This document shows positions 1 through 7,564 of a stretch of DNA of 9,825 bases, in pieces. The notes below the pieces were generated by a model. The model was given only the letters and a program-made list of their open reading frames with translations, ran no database searches and was not told where the DNA came from. Numbering within the stretch: the first letter of the stretch is position 1; each line of letters starts with the position of its first letter. Source of the stretch: Pseudomonadota bacterium. GTDB taxonomy: Bacteria; Pseudomonadota; Alphaproteobacteria; Rhizobiales; Kaistiaceae. Made by a program: the position numbers and the translations under genes. Where the stretch lies: assembly GCA_023433185.1 (NCBI GenBank), contig JAEZEN010000058.1:1-9825 (forward strand), read 5' to 3'.

Positions 1-633
1 CGCCATAACTATTCGCCTCGCGTCCGTACTCGGTACTATGTCGGCCGCCAAGCCGGGCAAACGCAGGCACCCGGCAAGCGCACGCAGAACCAGTTACGGA
101 AGGGAGACAGACAGACTACGCCCGGACCCGCACCCACAGGTCCGAAATACCCGCTCCCCACCGCGCCACAGCTCTGGTGCCTTCGGACCATCAGAACGGT
201 CCTAGCCTCCATGTGATCTGCAGCTAAGCCAATCTAATGGCACATTGATGGCCGGGGCACAAGAAACTCACGGGATCGCGAGCCCTTCGGGAAAGGGCTT
301 AGCGACTCCCCCCAGGGCATTGGCCGCCCTTCCGAACCGGGAGCTGGCGAGGGGCGTCGCGGCACGTTCCGAGGGCGGCGAAATCACCCTCGGGTTGTGT
401 CGTTTCGGGACAGTTCGCGTCATCCAGGGCGGCGCTGCCACAGCTCCGCCACACTTCCGCCCGGACCGCATGACGGCAGGAAGCCAACGTTCCCGTCGCA
501 TTCCGCGGGGTGGCGCAGCGGTCCATGGCAGATCCGGCCGGGCGAGGCGGGAAGCCGGAGCCATTGATCCATACCGGGAGGGGTGGGGTGGTCCGCGCCG
601 GCGGACCCATTGCTACCGCCAAACCGGAAACAA

Positions 634-645
634 ATCCTTAAGGAT
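634..645. repeat. 12-bp perfect palindrome with central TTAA
   Basis: ATCCTTAAGGAT reads the same on both strands. Its central TTAA (638-641) lies 9 bases before the first TTAA of the CtrA box (651-654). It may be an extra half-site or the operator of another dimeric regulator. The palindrome is directly visible; the role is inferred. Confidence 0.45.
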
Positions 646-650
646 CCGCA

Positions 651-665
651 TTAACCATCCCTTAA
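651..665 (+). promoter_or_regulatory. Candidate CtrA-binding site (TTAA-N7-TTAA)
   Basis: TTAA at 651-654 and TTAA at 662-665 are separated by exactly seven bases. The first half extends to TTAACCAT, as in many known CtrA boxes. A GAATC at 666-670, a GANTC target for the cell-cycle methylase CcrM, abuts the box, and two further TTAA elements lie at 638 and 684. CtrA is the master cell-cycle response regulator of alphaproteobacteria. The site is about 120 bases upstream of the Hpt start codon, so it could activate or repress that gene. No convincing -35/-10 pair could be fixed between the box and the gene. Confidence 0.65.
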
Positions 666-785
666 GAATCCTTGCCGGCGGCTTTAATCGAATTGGACGA
701 ATTTCCCGCCCGGCGTTTACGTCCCGTTTGTCACGTAGCTGTAAAAACTTTCCGGTGAGCGACTGCTGGCGCTGGGGAGGGACGC

Positions 786-1157
786 ATGACGCTGCGCGAA
801 AGCACGCGGGAGGCCCGGGGAGGCAGACGCCCGCCTTCGCCTCGGCGCCCCATCGACCTCGACCATCTCCGGACGCAGACGATGGGCGACGAGGAGCTTC
901 AGCGGAAGGTCCTCCGGCTCTTTCTCTACCAGGTGAGCGAGACCATCACCCGGATCCGCAAGGCCGAGTCGGTTGAGGCGCGCAGCGAGGCGGCCCACGC
1001 CCTCGTCGGCGCGGCGCGGGGCATCGGGGCATTCTCGATCGCCTACATCGCGGGGGAGATCGAACTCGCCAGGGGGCCGGTCGCCGGCCGCCTCGTCGCC
1101 CTCGAACGCGCCGTCGAGCAGGCCCGGTTCGTCATCACGGACCTCCTGACCGAATAG
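786..1157 (+). CDS. Hpt (histidine phosphotransfer) domain protein
   Basis: A small stand-alone phosphotransfer protein of 123 residues. The helical Hpt domain spans about residues 23-121. The motif [15 protein letters not shown] (69-83) carries the phospho-acceptor His71. The position usually held by Lys in HxLKGxA motifs is Val74, a variant I associate with a subgroup of alphaproteobacterial Hpt proteins. Residues 1-22 form a basic, Arg/Pro-rich tail. There is no kinase, receiver or membrane segment, so it must relay phosphate between a separate histidine kinase and a response regulator in the cytoplasm. The ATG is supported by GGGAGG at 775-780, five bases upstream. It stands alone behind a long leader with a CtrA-type box, which suggests cell-cycle-timed expression. 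The family call is firm; the partners are unknown. Confidence 0.85.
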   Translation: MTLRESTREARGGRRPPSPRRPIDLDHLRTQTMGDEELQRKVLRLFLYQVSETITRIRKAESVEARSEAAHALVGAARGIGAFSIAYIAGEIELARGPVAGRLVALERAVEQARFVITDLLTE

Positions 1158-1177
1158 GTCGCACCCGGCTCGAGAGT

Positions 1178-1197
1178 CCCCGCGACGACGCGGACGG
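1178..1197 (+). terminator. Weak hairpin downstream of the Hpt gene
   Basis: CCGCG (1180-1184) pairs with CGCGG (1189-1193) around the loop ACGA. The stem can extend by CC/GG across a two-base bulge. It lies 21 bases after the Hpt stop codon. There is no U-tract, so it may only be a 3'-end stabilising hairpin. Confidence 0.25.
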
Positions 1198-1210
1198 GGC
1201 GCGACAGGCT

Positions 1211-1245
1211 GGCGGCCGTCGTTCGAATCCCCTATATGGGCCGCC
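1211..1245 (+). promoter_or_regulatory. Candidate ferredoxin promoter inside an inverted repeat
   Basis: CTATAT at 1232-1237 matches the -10 element common in alphaproteobacterial housekeeping promoters. The -35 region 17 bases upstream (1209-1214, CTGGCG) is poor. A perfect 7-bp inverted repeat, GGCGGCC (1211-1217) and GGCCGCC (1239-1245), brackets the -10, and a GAATC (1225-1229) lies between the arms. The implied mRNA leader is about 50 bases. The repeat could be a regulator's operator or a 5' hairpin. Sequence elements are seen; function is inferred. Confidence 0.35.
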
Positions 1246-1294
1246 GGATCGCCCGCCTGGATGTCCCGGGCCGCCTCTCGCCAGTCCGGATTCC

Positions 1295-1615
1295 ATGACG
1301 AAGATCACCTACATCGACAGCGAAGCCACCCGTTACGAGGTCGACGCCGAGAACGGCTCGACCGTGATGGAGAACGCCATCCGCAACGGGGTTCCCGGCA
1401 TCGAGGCGGAGTGTGGCGGCGCCTGCGCCTGCGCCACCTGCCACGTCTATGTCGACGAAGCCTTCCGTGCGGTCGTCGGCGAGCCGGAGCCGATGGAGGA
1501 GGACATGCTGGACTTCGCCTTCGACGTGCGACCGAACTCGCGGCTGTCGTGCCAGATCCGCGTCCGCGACGAACTCGACGGGCTCGTCGTCACGGTCCCC
1601 GAGCGCCAGGGCTGA
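1295..1615 (+). CDS. Adrenodoxin-type [2Fe-2S] ferredoxin
   Basis: A soluble one-electron carrier of 106 residues, the normal length for the adrenodoxin/putidaredoxin/ISC-type ferredoxin family. Cluster ligands are Cys40, Cys46, Cys49 and Cys86 (C-x5-C-x2-C-x36-C) within [15 protein letters not shown]; Cys44 is extra. The acidic stretch [15 protein letters not shown] (63-77) is the usual redox-partner docking surface. The ATG at 1295 has only a weak Shine-Dalgarno (CCGGA) but gives the family's standard N-terminus. A gene for a ferredoxin-NADP+ reductase begins 142 bases downstream on the same strand, so the two probably form a redox pair. Electron acceptors could be a cytochrome P450, an oxygenase or Fe-S cluster assembly; none is in the window. 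No iscS, hscA or P450 gene lies nearby, so the exact subtype stays open. Confidence 0.93.
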   Translation: MTKITYIDSEATRYEVDAENGSTVMENAIRNGVPGIEAECGGACACATCHVYVDEAFRAVVGEPEPMEEDMLDFAFDVRPNSRLSCQIRVRDELDGLVVTVPERQG

Positions 1616-1616
1616 C

Positions 1617-1652
1617 GCGGGCGCTCGCCGTCTTCGCGAGGTTTCCGCCCGC
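1617..1652 (+). terminator. Hairpin directly after the ferredoxin stop codon
   Basis: The outer stem GCGGGCG (1617-1623) pairs with CGCCCGC (1646-1652). The inner stem CTCGC (1624-1628) pairs with GCGAG (1636-1640), with loop CGTCTTC and a five-base bulge GTTTC. It starts two bases after the TGA. Only a short T-run (AAATTT, 1659-1664) follows. It could end ferredoxin transcription partially or protect the 3' end. Confidence 0.4.
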
Positions 1653-1656
1653 CTGC

Positions 1657-1666
1657 GCAAATTTGC
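1657..1666. promoter_or_regulatory. 10-bp palindrome upstream of the reductase gene
   Basis: GCAAATTTGC is a perfect palindrome in the gap between ferredoxin and reductase genes, about 90 bases before the reductase start. It could be an operator. I see no good -35/-10 pair beside it, so its role is uncertain. Confidence 0.25.
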
Positions 1667-1724
1667 TCAGGGTCAAGGAAGCGGCGGAACATTGTTGCTT
1701 TGCTTTGCTCCGGCGAGCCGTTAA

Positions 1725-2813
<1,089 letters not shown>

Positions 2814-2823
2814 AAGCGGCCGC

Positions 2824-3369
2824 CTATTGCGGCGTGAAGGTGATGTCGCTGGCGACGAAGGCGTCGTTGGCGGCGTTCGAGACCAGGCGGTACTTGCCGT
2901 CGGCGACGCCGAGCTGGATCGTCGCCTTCGTCGGCCGGTTGGTGCGCCGGTCGACAAACTCGGCGTTGAAGCTGATGGTGTTGCTCGCCGCCTTGCCGGC
3001 GATCTTGGCCGGTCCCCGGGTGGTGAAGGTATCGAGCGTGCCGCTGTAGTTGCCACCCGCGCCGGCCGCGATCGTCCCCTTGATCGTTCCCGAATTGGTC
3101 GCGATGGCGCAGCGTCCCCGCTGCTCCAGCGCGGCGCCGTTGTTGACCAGCTTGTTGGCGATCCTGCAGTAGACCTGCTCGGCCTCGCCATTGGCGCTCT
3201 GCTTGACCACGCCGCGGCCGATCCAGTTGCCCGCGAGCTGGGACAGGATCGGATCGCTGGCGGCGACCGAGGGGGCCGGCGCTAGCGCTAGAAGCCCGGC
3301 CGCGACCGCGCCCGCCGCGAGGGCGGCAATGCGGAACGTGGGCCTGATCGTCGTCTGGGGCGTGGTCAT
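2824..3369 (-). CDS. Exported protein of unknown function, predicted beta-rich
   Basis: 181 residues with a clear Sec signal peptide: a hydrophobic core at about residues 13-30 and a signal peptidase I site near PSVAA (33-37). The mature part opens with DPILSQLAGNWIGRGVV (39-55). This resembles the start of lipocalin-like or other small periplasmic barrel proteins, and the rest alternates short Gly/Thr/Asn-rich strands. Cys68 and Cys87 could form a disulfide. I associate it with uncharacterised secreted proteins of Hyphomicrobiales but cannot name a family. The start is backed by GAGGAG 11 bases upstream. It lies 156 bases downstream of the exporter gene on the same strand, so it may share transcripts with it, although a possible promoter lies in the gap. 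Its 3' end faces the reductase gene across 10 bases, with no room for a separate terminator. Confidence 0.8.
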   Translation of the reverse strand: MTTPQTTIRPTFRIAALAAGAVAAGLLALAPAPSVAASDPILSQLAGNWIGRGVVKQSANGEAEQVYCRIANKLVNNGAALEQRGRCAIATNSGTIKGTIAAGAGGNYSGTLDTFTTRGPAKIAGKAASNTISFNAEFVDRRTNRPTKATIQLGVADGKYRLVSNAANDAFVASDITFTPQ

Positions 3370-3416
3370 CTCGTCTTCGGCTCCTCGCGCGGCGTGAGGC
3401 TCGTATGGCCGCCCTC

Positions 3417-3444
3417 AGATAGGGCATGCCTTCGGAATCGGCAA
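3417..3444 (-). promoter_or_regulatory. Candidate promoter for the exported-protein gene
   Basis: On the minus strand TTGCCG (3444-3439) and CTATCT (3422-3417) are spaced by 16 bases and resemble an alphaproteobacterial -35/-10 pair. The implied leader is about 40 bases. A GAATC methylation site (3435-3439) overlaps the upstream edge. This is assigned by eye only. Confidence 0.3.
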
Positions 3445-3503
3445 CGTCCGAAACCTGGCCTGTCGAAATCGTCATGGAGCACGGGAGAATGGCGGAATTG
3501 AGG

Positions 3504-3520
3504 GAATCGGGCGCCGATTC
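3504..3520 (-). repeat. Perfect inverted repeat just after the exporter stop
   Basis: GAATCGG (3504-3510) and CCGATTC (3514-3520) form a 7-bp stem with a three-base loop, five bases beyond the exporter stop codon. There is no U-tract on the minus strand, so it is a poor intrinsic terminator. Each arm contains a GANTC methylase site. Confidence 0.5.
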
Positions 3521-3525
3521 GTCCG

Positions 3526-5823
3526 TCAGGCGGCGTTTTCTGTCGCCGGCTTCGGGGCGAGCGCCGGCTTCGGCTGGTGGAACCAGCGCCGGAAGGGCCC
3601 GGCGATCAGGGCCGGCAGGAAGAACAGGTCGCCGAGCAGCGCGAACAGCAGCGTCAGCCCGGCGATCATGCCGAACATGGTCACCGTCGGAAGGCCGCTC
3701 GCGAGCGTGGTCGCGAGGCCGAACAGGATGATGATGGTCGTACTGATCATCACCGGCCCCACCACCCGCGAGGTTTCGACGAGCCGCTCATTGAGGCGTT
3801 TGGCGCGCCCGTGATTGATGAAGTGATTCAGGTAGTGCGTCGTCTCGTCGACGGTAACGCCGAACGCGACGATCAGCGCGATCACCGTGTTGAGCTGCAT
3901 CCCGCGCCCCATCAGGTAGAGGACCGCGCAGGTGCCGAGCACGGGCAGCGTGTTGGCGAAGACCGCGAGGAAGCCCATCGGGAAGTTGCGGAAGGCGAGC
4001 ATCATGATCAGCAGGTCGCCGATGATCGCGAAGGTCAGGCTGACATTGAGGTCGGCGATCGTCCTCGTACTCTCGCGCGCGGTGACCACGGTGACGCCGG
4101 TGACGATGACGTCGGGGCCGCCCGCCTGCTCCGCCACCTGCTCGATCCGCTCGATGAGCGGCAGCGTGACATAGGTCGGCATCTCCTGGACGCTCGCCGA
4201 GACGAGCGCCGCGCCGCCGTCATGGCCGACGAAGCGGGAGCGCGCAGCCGGCGAGAGCTGTTCGAGGTCCGCCGCAAGGCGGGCCGCCGTCTCGGCGTCG
4301 GCATCCCCGCCGAGCCACTCGACCAGGCTCCAGAGTGAGAGTGGCGACTGAACCCCGGGGATCTCGGCGATCGCGCGGTGCATGTCGCGGATTCTCGCGA
4401 GACCCTCGGGGGAGGTCGCTGCATCTCCCTGGAGCGGGACGACGACCTGGATGGGGAAGACCCCGTTGAAGGAATCGTCGATGCGGCCGAGCGCGGCGTT
4501 GGCGGGGTCGTTCTGCGGCAGGTGCTCGCGGACCGAGTAGTCGGCGGGGAACAGCGTATAGGTGAATGCCAGCGTGACGAAGAGCAGGACGACCAGCACG
4601 GCGACCGCGCGGGCGTGGCGGACGGCGGCGCGGCAAACCGCGGCGCAGGGCTCGGCAAACGGCTGGAAGAGGTCGGGGACCGAGCTGCTGCGTTTCTTCC
4701 AGAAGCGGCCGACGAGCTGCGCTAGCAGGGCATGCATCACGATGACGATGACGCCGGAGACGAACATGCCGATGGCGCCCGTCCAGCCGAAGTTCCGGAG
4801 AATGCCCACGTCGGAGATGGTGAGGGCGAGAAACGACACCGCGGTCGTGATCGCGGTCAGGATGCAGGCGGCGCCGACCTGGAACTGGGCGAGCCGCTCC
4901 GCCTCCCATGGCGAGGCACCCGCGTCGCGGTGGTGGCGCCAGGCATGACTGAGGTGAATGCCGTCGGCAAAGCCGACGATCATCGCCAGTGCCGGGATGA
5001 TGTTCGACATCGCATCGACGCGGATGCCGAGGAGTCCCATGCCGCCGAGGACGGCGAGGCCGGCGACGATCGCCGGGACCGCGGTCATCACGGCGGCGAT
5101 GAAGGAGCGGAAGATGACGAGGCTGACGAGGAAGCCCACCACCACGCCGGCGAGGTTCAGCCGGAGCTGGTCGCGGATCAGCACGTCGATGATGCCGGCG
5201 CGCATCGCCGGGAACCCGGTGACCGTCGCCTGGAGGTCGCTGCCCTCGAGCACCGTGGCCGCGGTGTTCTCCATCTCCGCCTTGAGCACGCGGACGATGT
5301 CGAGTGACGCCTTTCGCTCGGTCGGGGTCACCGCGAAGATCATCGCGTCGCCCTCGGCCGTGAGGAGCTTGTCGCCCATGAGTGGGTGGGAGCGGATCGC
5401 ATCCATGAGCTCCGGCGTCAGGCCGGCGCTGGCGTCATTGACCACCAGCGTCGCGTCGCCGGCATCATCGGGCGGGTGCCGGAGCGCGAAGAGCGAGAAG
5501 ACGTTGTCCACCCCGTCGATGAACTGAAGCTCGAACTGCAGGTCCTGGAGCTTCTGGAAGTTCTCCGGCGTTCCGAGGTCCGCGCCCTCGATGAGGAGGA
5601 GGTTCTCGTTCTCCGGGTCGACGAACTCCTCCGTGATTCGGACATAGTCCCTGTAGGTGGCGTTCTCGCCTGCAAAGACCGCCCGCAGGTCCTCGTCGAA
5701 CTTGACCTGGGTGAGGCCGAACACCGAGGCGGCGACCAGGACGACGGCCAGCAGGCCCGTCAGTCGGGGACGGTAGAGCGCCAGCCAGGCGGCACGCTCG
5801 ATTCCGAAGCCAATGGACCACAT
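3526..5823 (-). CDS. RND/MMPL-family exporter (HAE3-like)
   Basis: An inner-membrane transporter of 765 residues with the two-fold RND plan. TM1 is at about 20-38, a large periplasmic loop at 40-220, TM2-6 at 224-370, TM7 at 405-426, a second periplasmic loop at 427-590 and TM8-12 at 593-742. TM4 carries GFADGIHLSH (284-293) and TM10 carries FGVTVDETTHYLNH (654-667). Asp287 and Asp659 with nearby histidines are the likely proton-relay residues. This is the hydrophobe/amphiphile efflux-3 (MMPL) group, whose known members move lipids, hopanoids or other hydrophobic compounds; the substrate here is unknown. The ATG at 5823 places TM1 where the family expects it. The frame stays open further upstream, but that part is Arg/Pro-rich and would run into the divergent cupin gene. 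No good Shine-Dalgarno precedes the chosen start. No membrane-fusion or outer-membrane partner gene is present. Confidence 0.9.
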   Translation of the reverse strand: MWSIGFGIERAAWLALYRPRLTGLLAVVLVAASVFGLTQVKFDEDLRAVFAGENATYRDYVRITEEFVDPENENLLLIEGADLGTPENFQKLQDLQFELQFIDGVDNVFSLFALRHPPDDAGDATLVVNDASAGLTPELMDAIRSHPLMGDKLLTAEGDAMIFAVTPTERKASLDIVRVLKAEMENTAATVLEGSDLQATVTGFPAMRAGIIDVLIRDQLRLNLAGVVVGFLVSLVIFRSFIAAVMTAVPAIVAGLAVLGGMGLLGIRVDAMSNIIPALAMIVGFADGIHLSHAWRHHRDAGASPWEAERLAQFQVGAACILTAITTAVSFLALTISDVGILRNFGWTGAIGMFVSGVIVIVMHALLAQLVGRFWKKRSSSVPDLFQPFAEPCAAVCRAAVRHARAVAVLVVLLFVTLAFTYTLFPADYSVREHLPQNDPANAALGRIDDSFNGVFPIQVVVPLQGDAATSPEGLARIRDMHRAIAEIPGVQSPLSLWSLVEWLGGDADAETAARLAADLEQLSPAARSRFVGHDGGAALVSASVQEMPTYVTLPLIERIEQVAEQAGGPDVIVTGVTVVTARESTRTIADLNVSLTFAIIGDLLIMMLAFRNFPMGFLAVFANTLPVLGTCAVLYLMGRGMQLNTVIALIVAFGVTVDETTHYLNHFINHGRAKRLNERLVETSRVVGPVMISTTIIILFGLATTLASGLPTVTMFGMIAGLTLLFALLGDLFFLPALIAGPFRRWFHQPKPALAPKPATENAA

Positions 5824-6026
5824 CAGCGGTCGCTTGCGCCGTTGTCGGAGGGACGGGGGAGACGGCAGTCGAGCATTACGCCGGCGGCCATTCGCAAGCC
5901 TATGAGGATCGGGCGTCGTCCTGGCGGCATGCGACGGAGGCCGCGAGCCGTGTCCCTTTTGACCGCTGGCGGGGAGACTGTCAAACTCGAGAGACGCGCA
6001 GTATGTCGCGGGGAGGACCGGAAATC

Positions 6027-6533
6027 GTGACCAGCACGGCAATCGTCTTCGCCGACGATGGCGATATCCCCAACAACCGGCTGCCGCTGATCGTCTATCG
6101 CGGCGCCATCGATGCCGCAGCGGGCGATTCCGCGACCGCCTTCGAAGCGCTGTTCCGTCGGAACGGCTGGGGTGGAAGCTGGCGGAACGGCATCTATCCG
6201 TTCCACCACTATCACTCGAACGCCCACGAAGTGCTCGGCATCGCCGCCGGTACCGCGACGGTGCTCTTCGGGGGCGAGGCCGGGGAGACGCTCACCGTCG
6301 CGGCGGGCGACGCCGTGCTGATTCCGGCCGGGGTCGGCCACAAGCGGCTCGCGGGCAGCGACGATCTGCTGGTGGTCGGCGCCTATCCCGGCGGCCGGCA
6401 CGCCGATCTCATGCGCGAGGGCGCCGAGGACAAGGCGGCGATCCGGCGGCGGGTTGCCGCCGCAGACCGTCCGGAGGCCGACCCGGTGGGCGGCGCCGAC
6501 GGGCCGCTCTTCACGCACTGGCCCGACGCCTAG
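6027..6533 (+). CDS. Cupin-domain protein, YjlB type
   Basis: A small cytosolic single-cupin protein, 168 residues from the GTG chosen here. Numbered from the alternative ATG at 6003 (176 residues), cupin motif 1 fits exactly as G63-x5-H69-x-H71-x4-E76-x6-G83. Motif 2 fits as G102-x5-P108-x-G110-x2-H113. His69, His71, Glu76 and His113 are the expected metal ligands. The N-terminus FADDGDIPNNRLPLIVYRG matches the uncharacterised YjlB family; the reaction is unknown. I prefer GTG 6027 because GGAGG (6012-6016) sits 10 bases upstream and the length then fits the family. ATG 6003 has only a weak GAGAG. The gene is divergent from the exporter across about 200 bases, where both promoters must lie. 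Its TAG stop overlaps the ycjF stop on the other strand. Confidence 0.88.
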   Translation: MTSTAIVFADDGDIPNNRLPLIVYRGAIDAAAGDSATAFEALFRRNGWGGSWRNGIYPFHHYHSNAHEVLGIAAGTATVLFGGEAGETLTVAAGDAVLIPAGVGHKRLAGSDDLLVVGAYPGGRHADLMREGAEDKAAIRRRVAAADRPEADPVGGADGPLFTHWPDA

Positions 6534-7564
6534 GGCTGCTCGTCGGCCTTCATTGCCTTCGCGTCGGTGCTCATCCGGCGCAGTTCCGCCATCACGTCGC
6601 CGAGGCGCGGCGGCTTGCCGTTGACGAAGGGCAGCGGCCGGCAGACCTCGATCGCCGCGATCCCGACCCGCGCCGTCAGGAGGCCGTTGATCACGCCTTC
6701 GCCAAGCCGGGCCGACAGCCGGGCGGCGAGGCCGTGGCCGAGAATCTGCTGGACGAGGGAATCGCCTGCGGCGATGCCGCCGGTGACCGCGAGATGGGTC
6801 ACCGCGGCGCGGGCGAGGCGCAGGAAGCCGAGCGTGCCTGGGCGGCCGGCATAGAGCGTCCCGAGCTGTCGGATCAGGCGGACGATCTGGAGCGCGACGA
6901 ACAGCACGTCGATGATGGCGCGGGGCGACACCGTGGTCACTAGGGCGACGCGCTTCGCCGCCGACAGCACCAGCCGGCGCGCGGCTTCGTCGATGGGCAG
7001 CATCAGTTCCGTCTCGGTCAGGCCGATCAGGTCGCGCCCGTCGATGATCTCCGCCATGTGCCCGGCCAGCGCCGCGCGGCCGCGCGCGGTCTCGGGCCGT
7101 CGGTCGTAGAGCGTGATCACCTCGCGGGCGACCCTCCGCGCGGCATCGCGGTCGTCCGAGGCGACGGCCGCGACGGCGGCCTTGTGGATGGCCGTCACCG
7201 CACGAATCCGCAGGAGGCCGACGATCTCGCGGATCGCGATGGCGACGACGGCGAGCGCGGCGAGTGCGGCGAGCGCGACCCCGAGCCAGCCGAGGGCATC
7301 GCTGCGGGAGAAGAGGTCGCGGATCAGCGCATCGATGGCGAGGCCCATGGCGAGGGCGAGGAGGCCGCCCAGCCCGGCGAAGAGGATGCGGCTCCATCGA
7401 ATGCGTCGCCGCGTCGTGACCAGCGGTGCGGGCATCGGCTCGGCGAACGGGTCGGCCTCCGGCGTGAGCACCGCGCGGGCGCCGACACCGGGGACGTAGT
7501 CGGCGGCGACGGTGGTCAGGTCGTCGATCTTGAAGGCGGCGGGCTTGCGATGGGGCGGCTTCAT
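6530..7564 (-). CDS. ycjF: YcjF-family (DUF697) inner-membrane protein
   Basis: 344 residues. A disordered, Pro-rich cytosolic N-terminus (1-50) is followed by two membrane helices at about 58-78 and 91-112 and a C-terminal DUF697-type domain at about 175-310. The stretch SPRAIIDVLFVALQIVRLIR (213-232), followed by LGTLYAGRPG (234-243), closely resembles the conserved core of E. coli YcjF. The molecular role is not established. In enterobacteria ycjX and ycjF belong to the phage-shock (Psp) regulon, which points to envelope stress, but no psp gene is visible here. The start codon overlaps the ycjX stop (ATGA, 7564-7561), so translation is probably coupled. The gene has no terminator of its own because its stop overlaps that of the convergent cupin gene. 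Confidence 0.92.
   Translation of the reverse strand: MKPPHRKPAAFKIDDLTTVAADYVPGVGARAVLTPEADPFAEPMPAPLVTTRRRIRWSRILFAGLGGLLALAMGLAIDALIRDLFSRSDALGWLGVALAALAALAVVAIAIREIVGLLRIRAVTAIHKAAVAAVASDDRDAARRVAREVITLYDRRPETARGRAALAGHMAEIIDGRDLIGLTETELMLPIDEAARRLVLSAAKRVALVTTVSPRAIIDVLFVALQIVRLIRQLGTLYAGRPGTLGFLRLARAAVTHLAVTGGIAAGDSLVQQILGHGLAARLSARLGEGVINGLLTARVGIAAIEVCRPLPFVNGKPPRLGDVMAELRRMSTDAKAMKADEQP

Larger units (their letters stand above)
1..785. other. Long non-coding leader region, no convincing gene
   Basis: No reading frame here shows a recognisable protein. The longest, from 245 to 976 on the plus strand, is rich in Arg, Gly and Pro, has no visible Shine-Dalgarno and runs through the start of the Hpt gene in another frame. 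The stretch does hold several perfect hairpins: 185-189/198-202, AGCCCTT 281-287 with 293-299, and GGTCCGC 590-596 with 601-607. None is followed by a U-tract on either strand. Composition shifts from GC-rich (1-620) to locally AT-rich (625-750), where the TTAA-based regulatory patch lies. I could not match the region to tmRNA, RNase P RNA, SRP RNA or a cobalamin or TPP riboswitch by eye. It probably serves as the upstream regulatory region of the Hpt gene and perhaps of a leftward gene beyond position 1. Confidence 0.55.

Noticed and set aside
1..6. Possible start codon (ATGGCG) of a leftward gene, with GAGG nine bases upstream (16-19)
   Set aside because: Only two codons lie in the window, so a gene cannot be supported.
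245..976. A 243-codon plus-strand frame upstream of and into the Hpt gene
   Set aside because: No Shine-Dalgarno, no recognisable domain, biased composition, and overlap with the well-supported Hpt gene.
1211..1245. tRNA-like T-loop GTTCGAATCC between a 7-bp stem
   Set aside because: The T-stem does not pair and there are no D or anticodon arms; the total is only 35 bases.
1685..1699. Sigma-54-like GGAAC...TTGCT before the reductase gene
   Set aside because: The GG and GC elements are separated by 9 bases, not the required 10.
5824..6042. N-terminal extension of the exporter by 73 codons
   Set aside because: The extension is Arg/Pro-rich, not membrane-like, and overlaps the divergent cupin gene.
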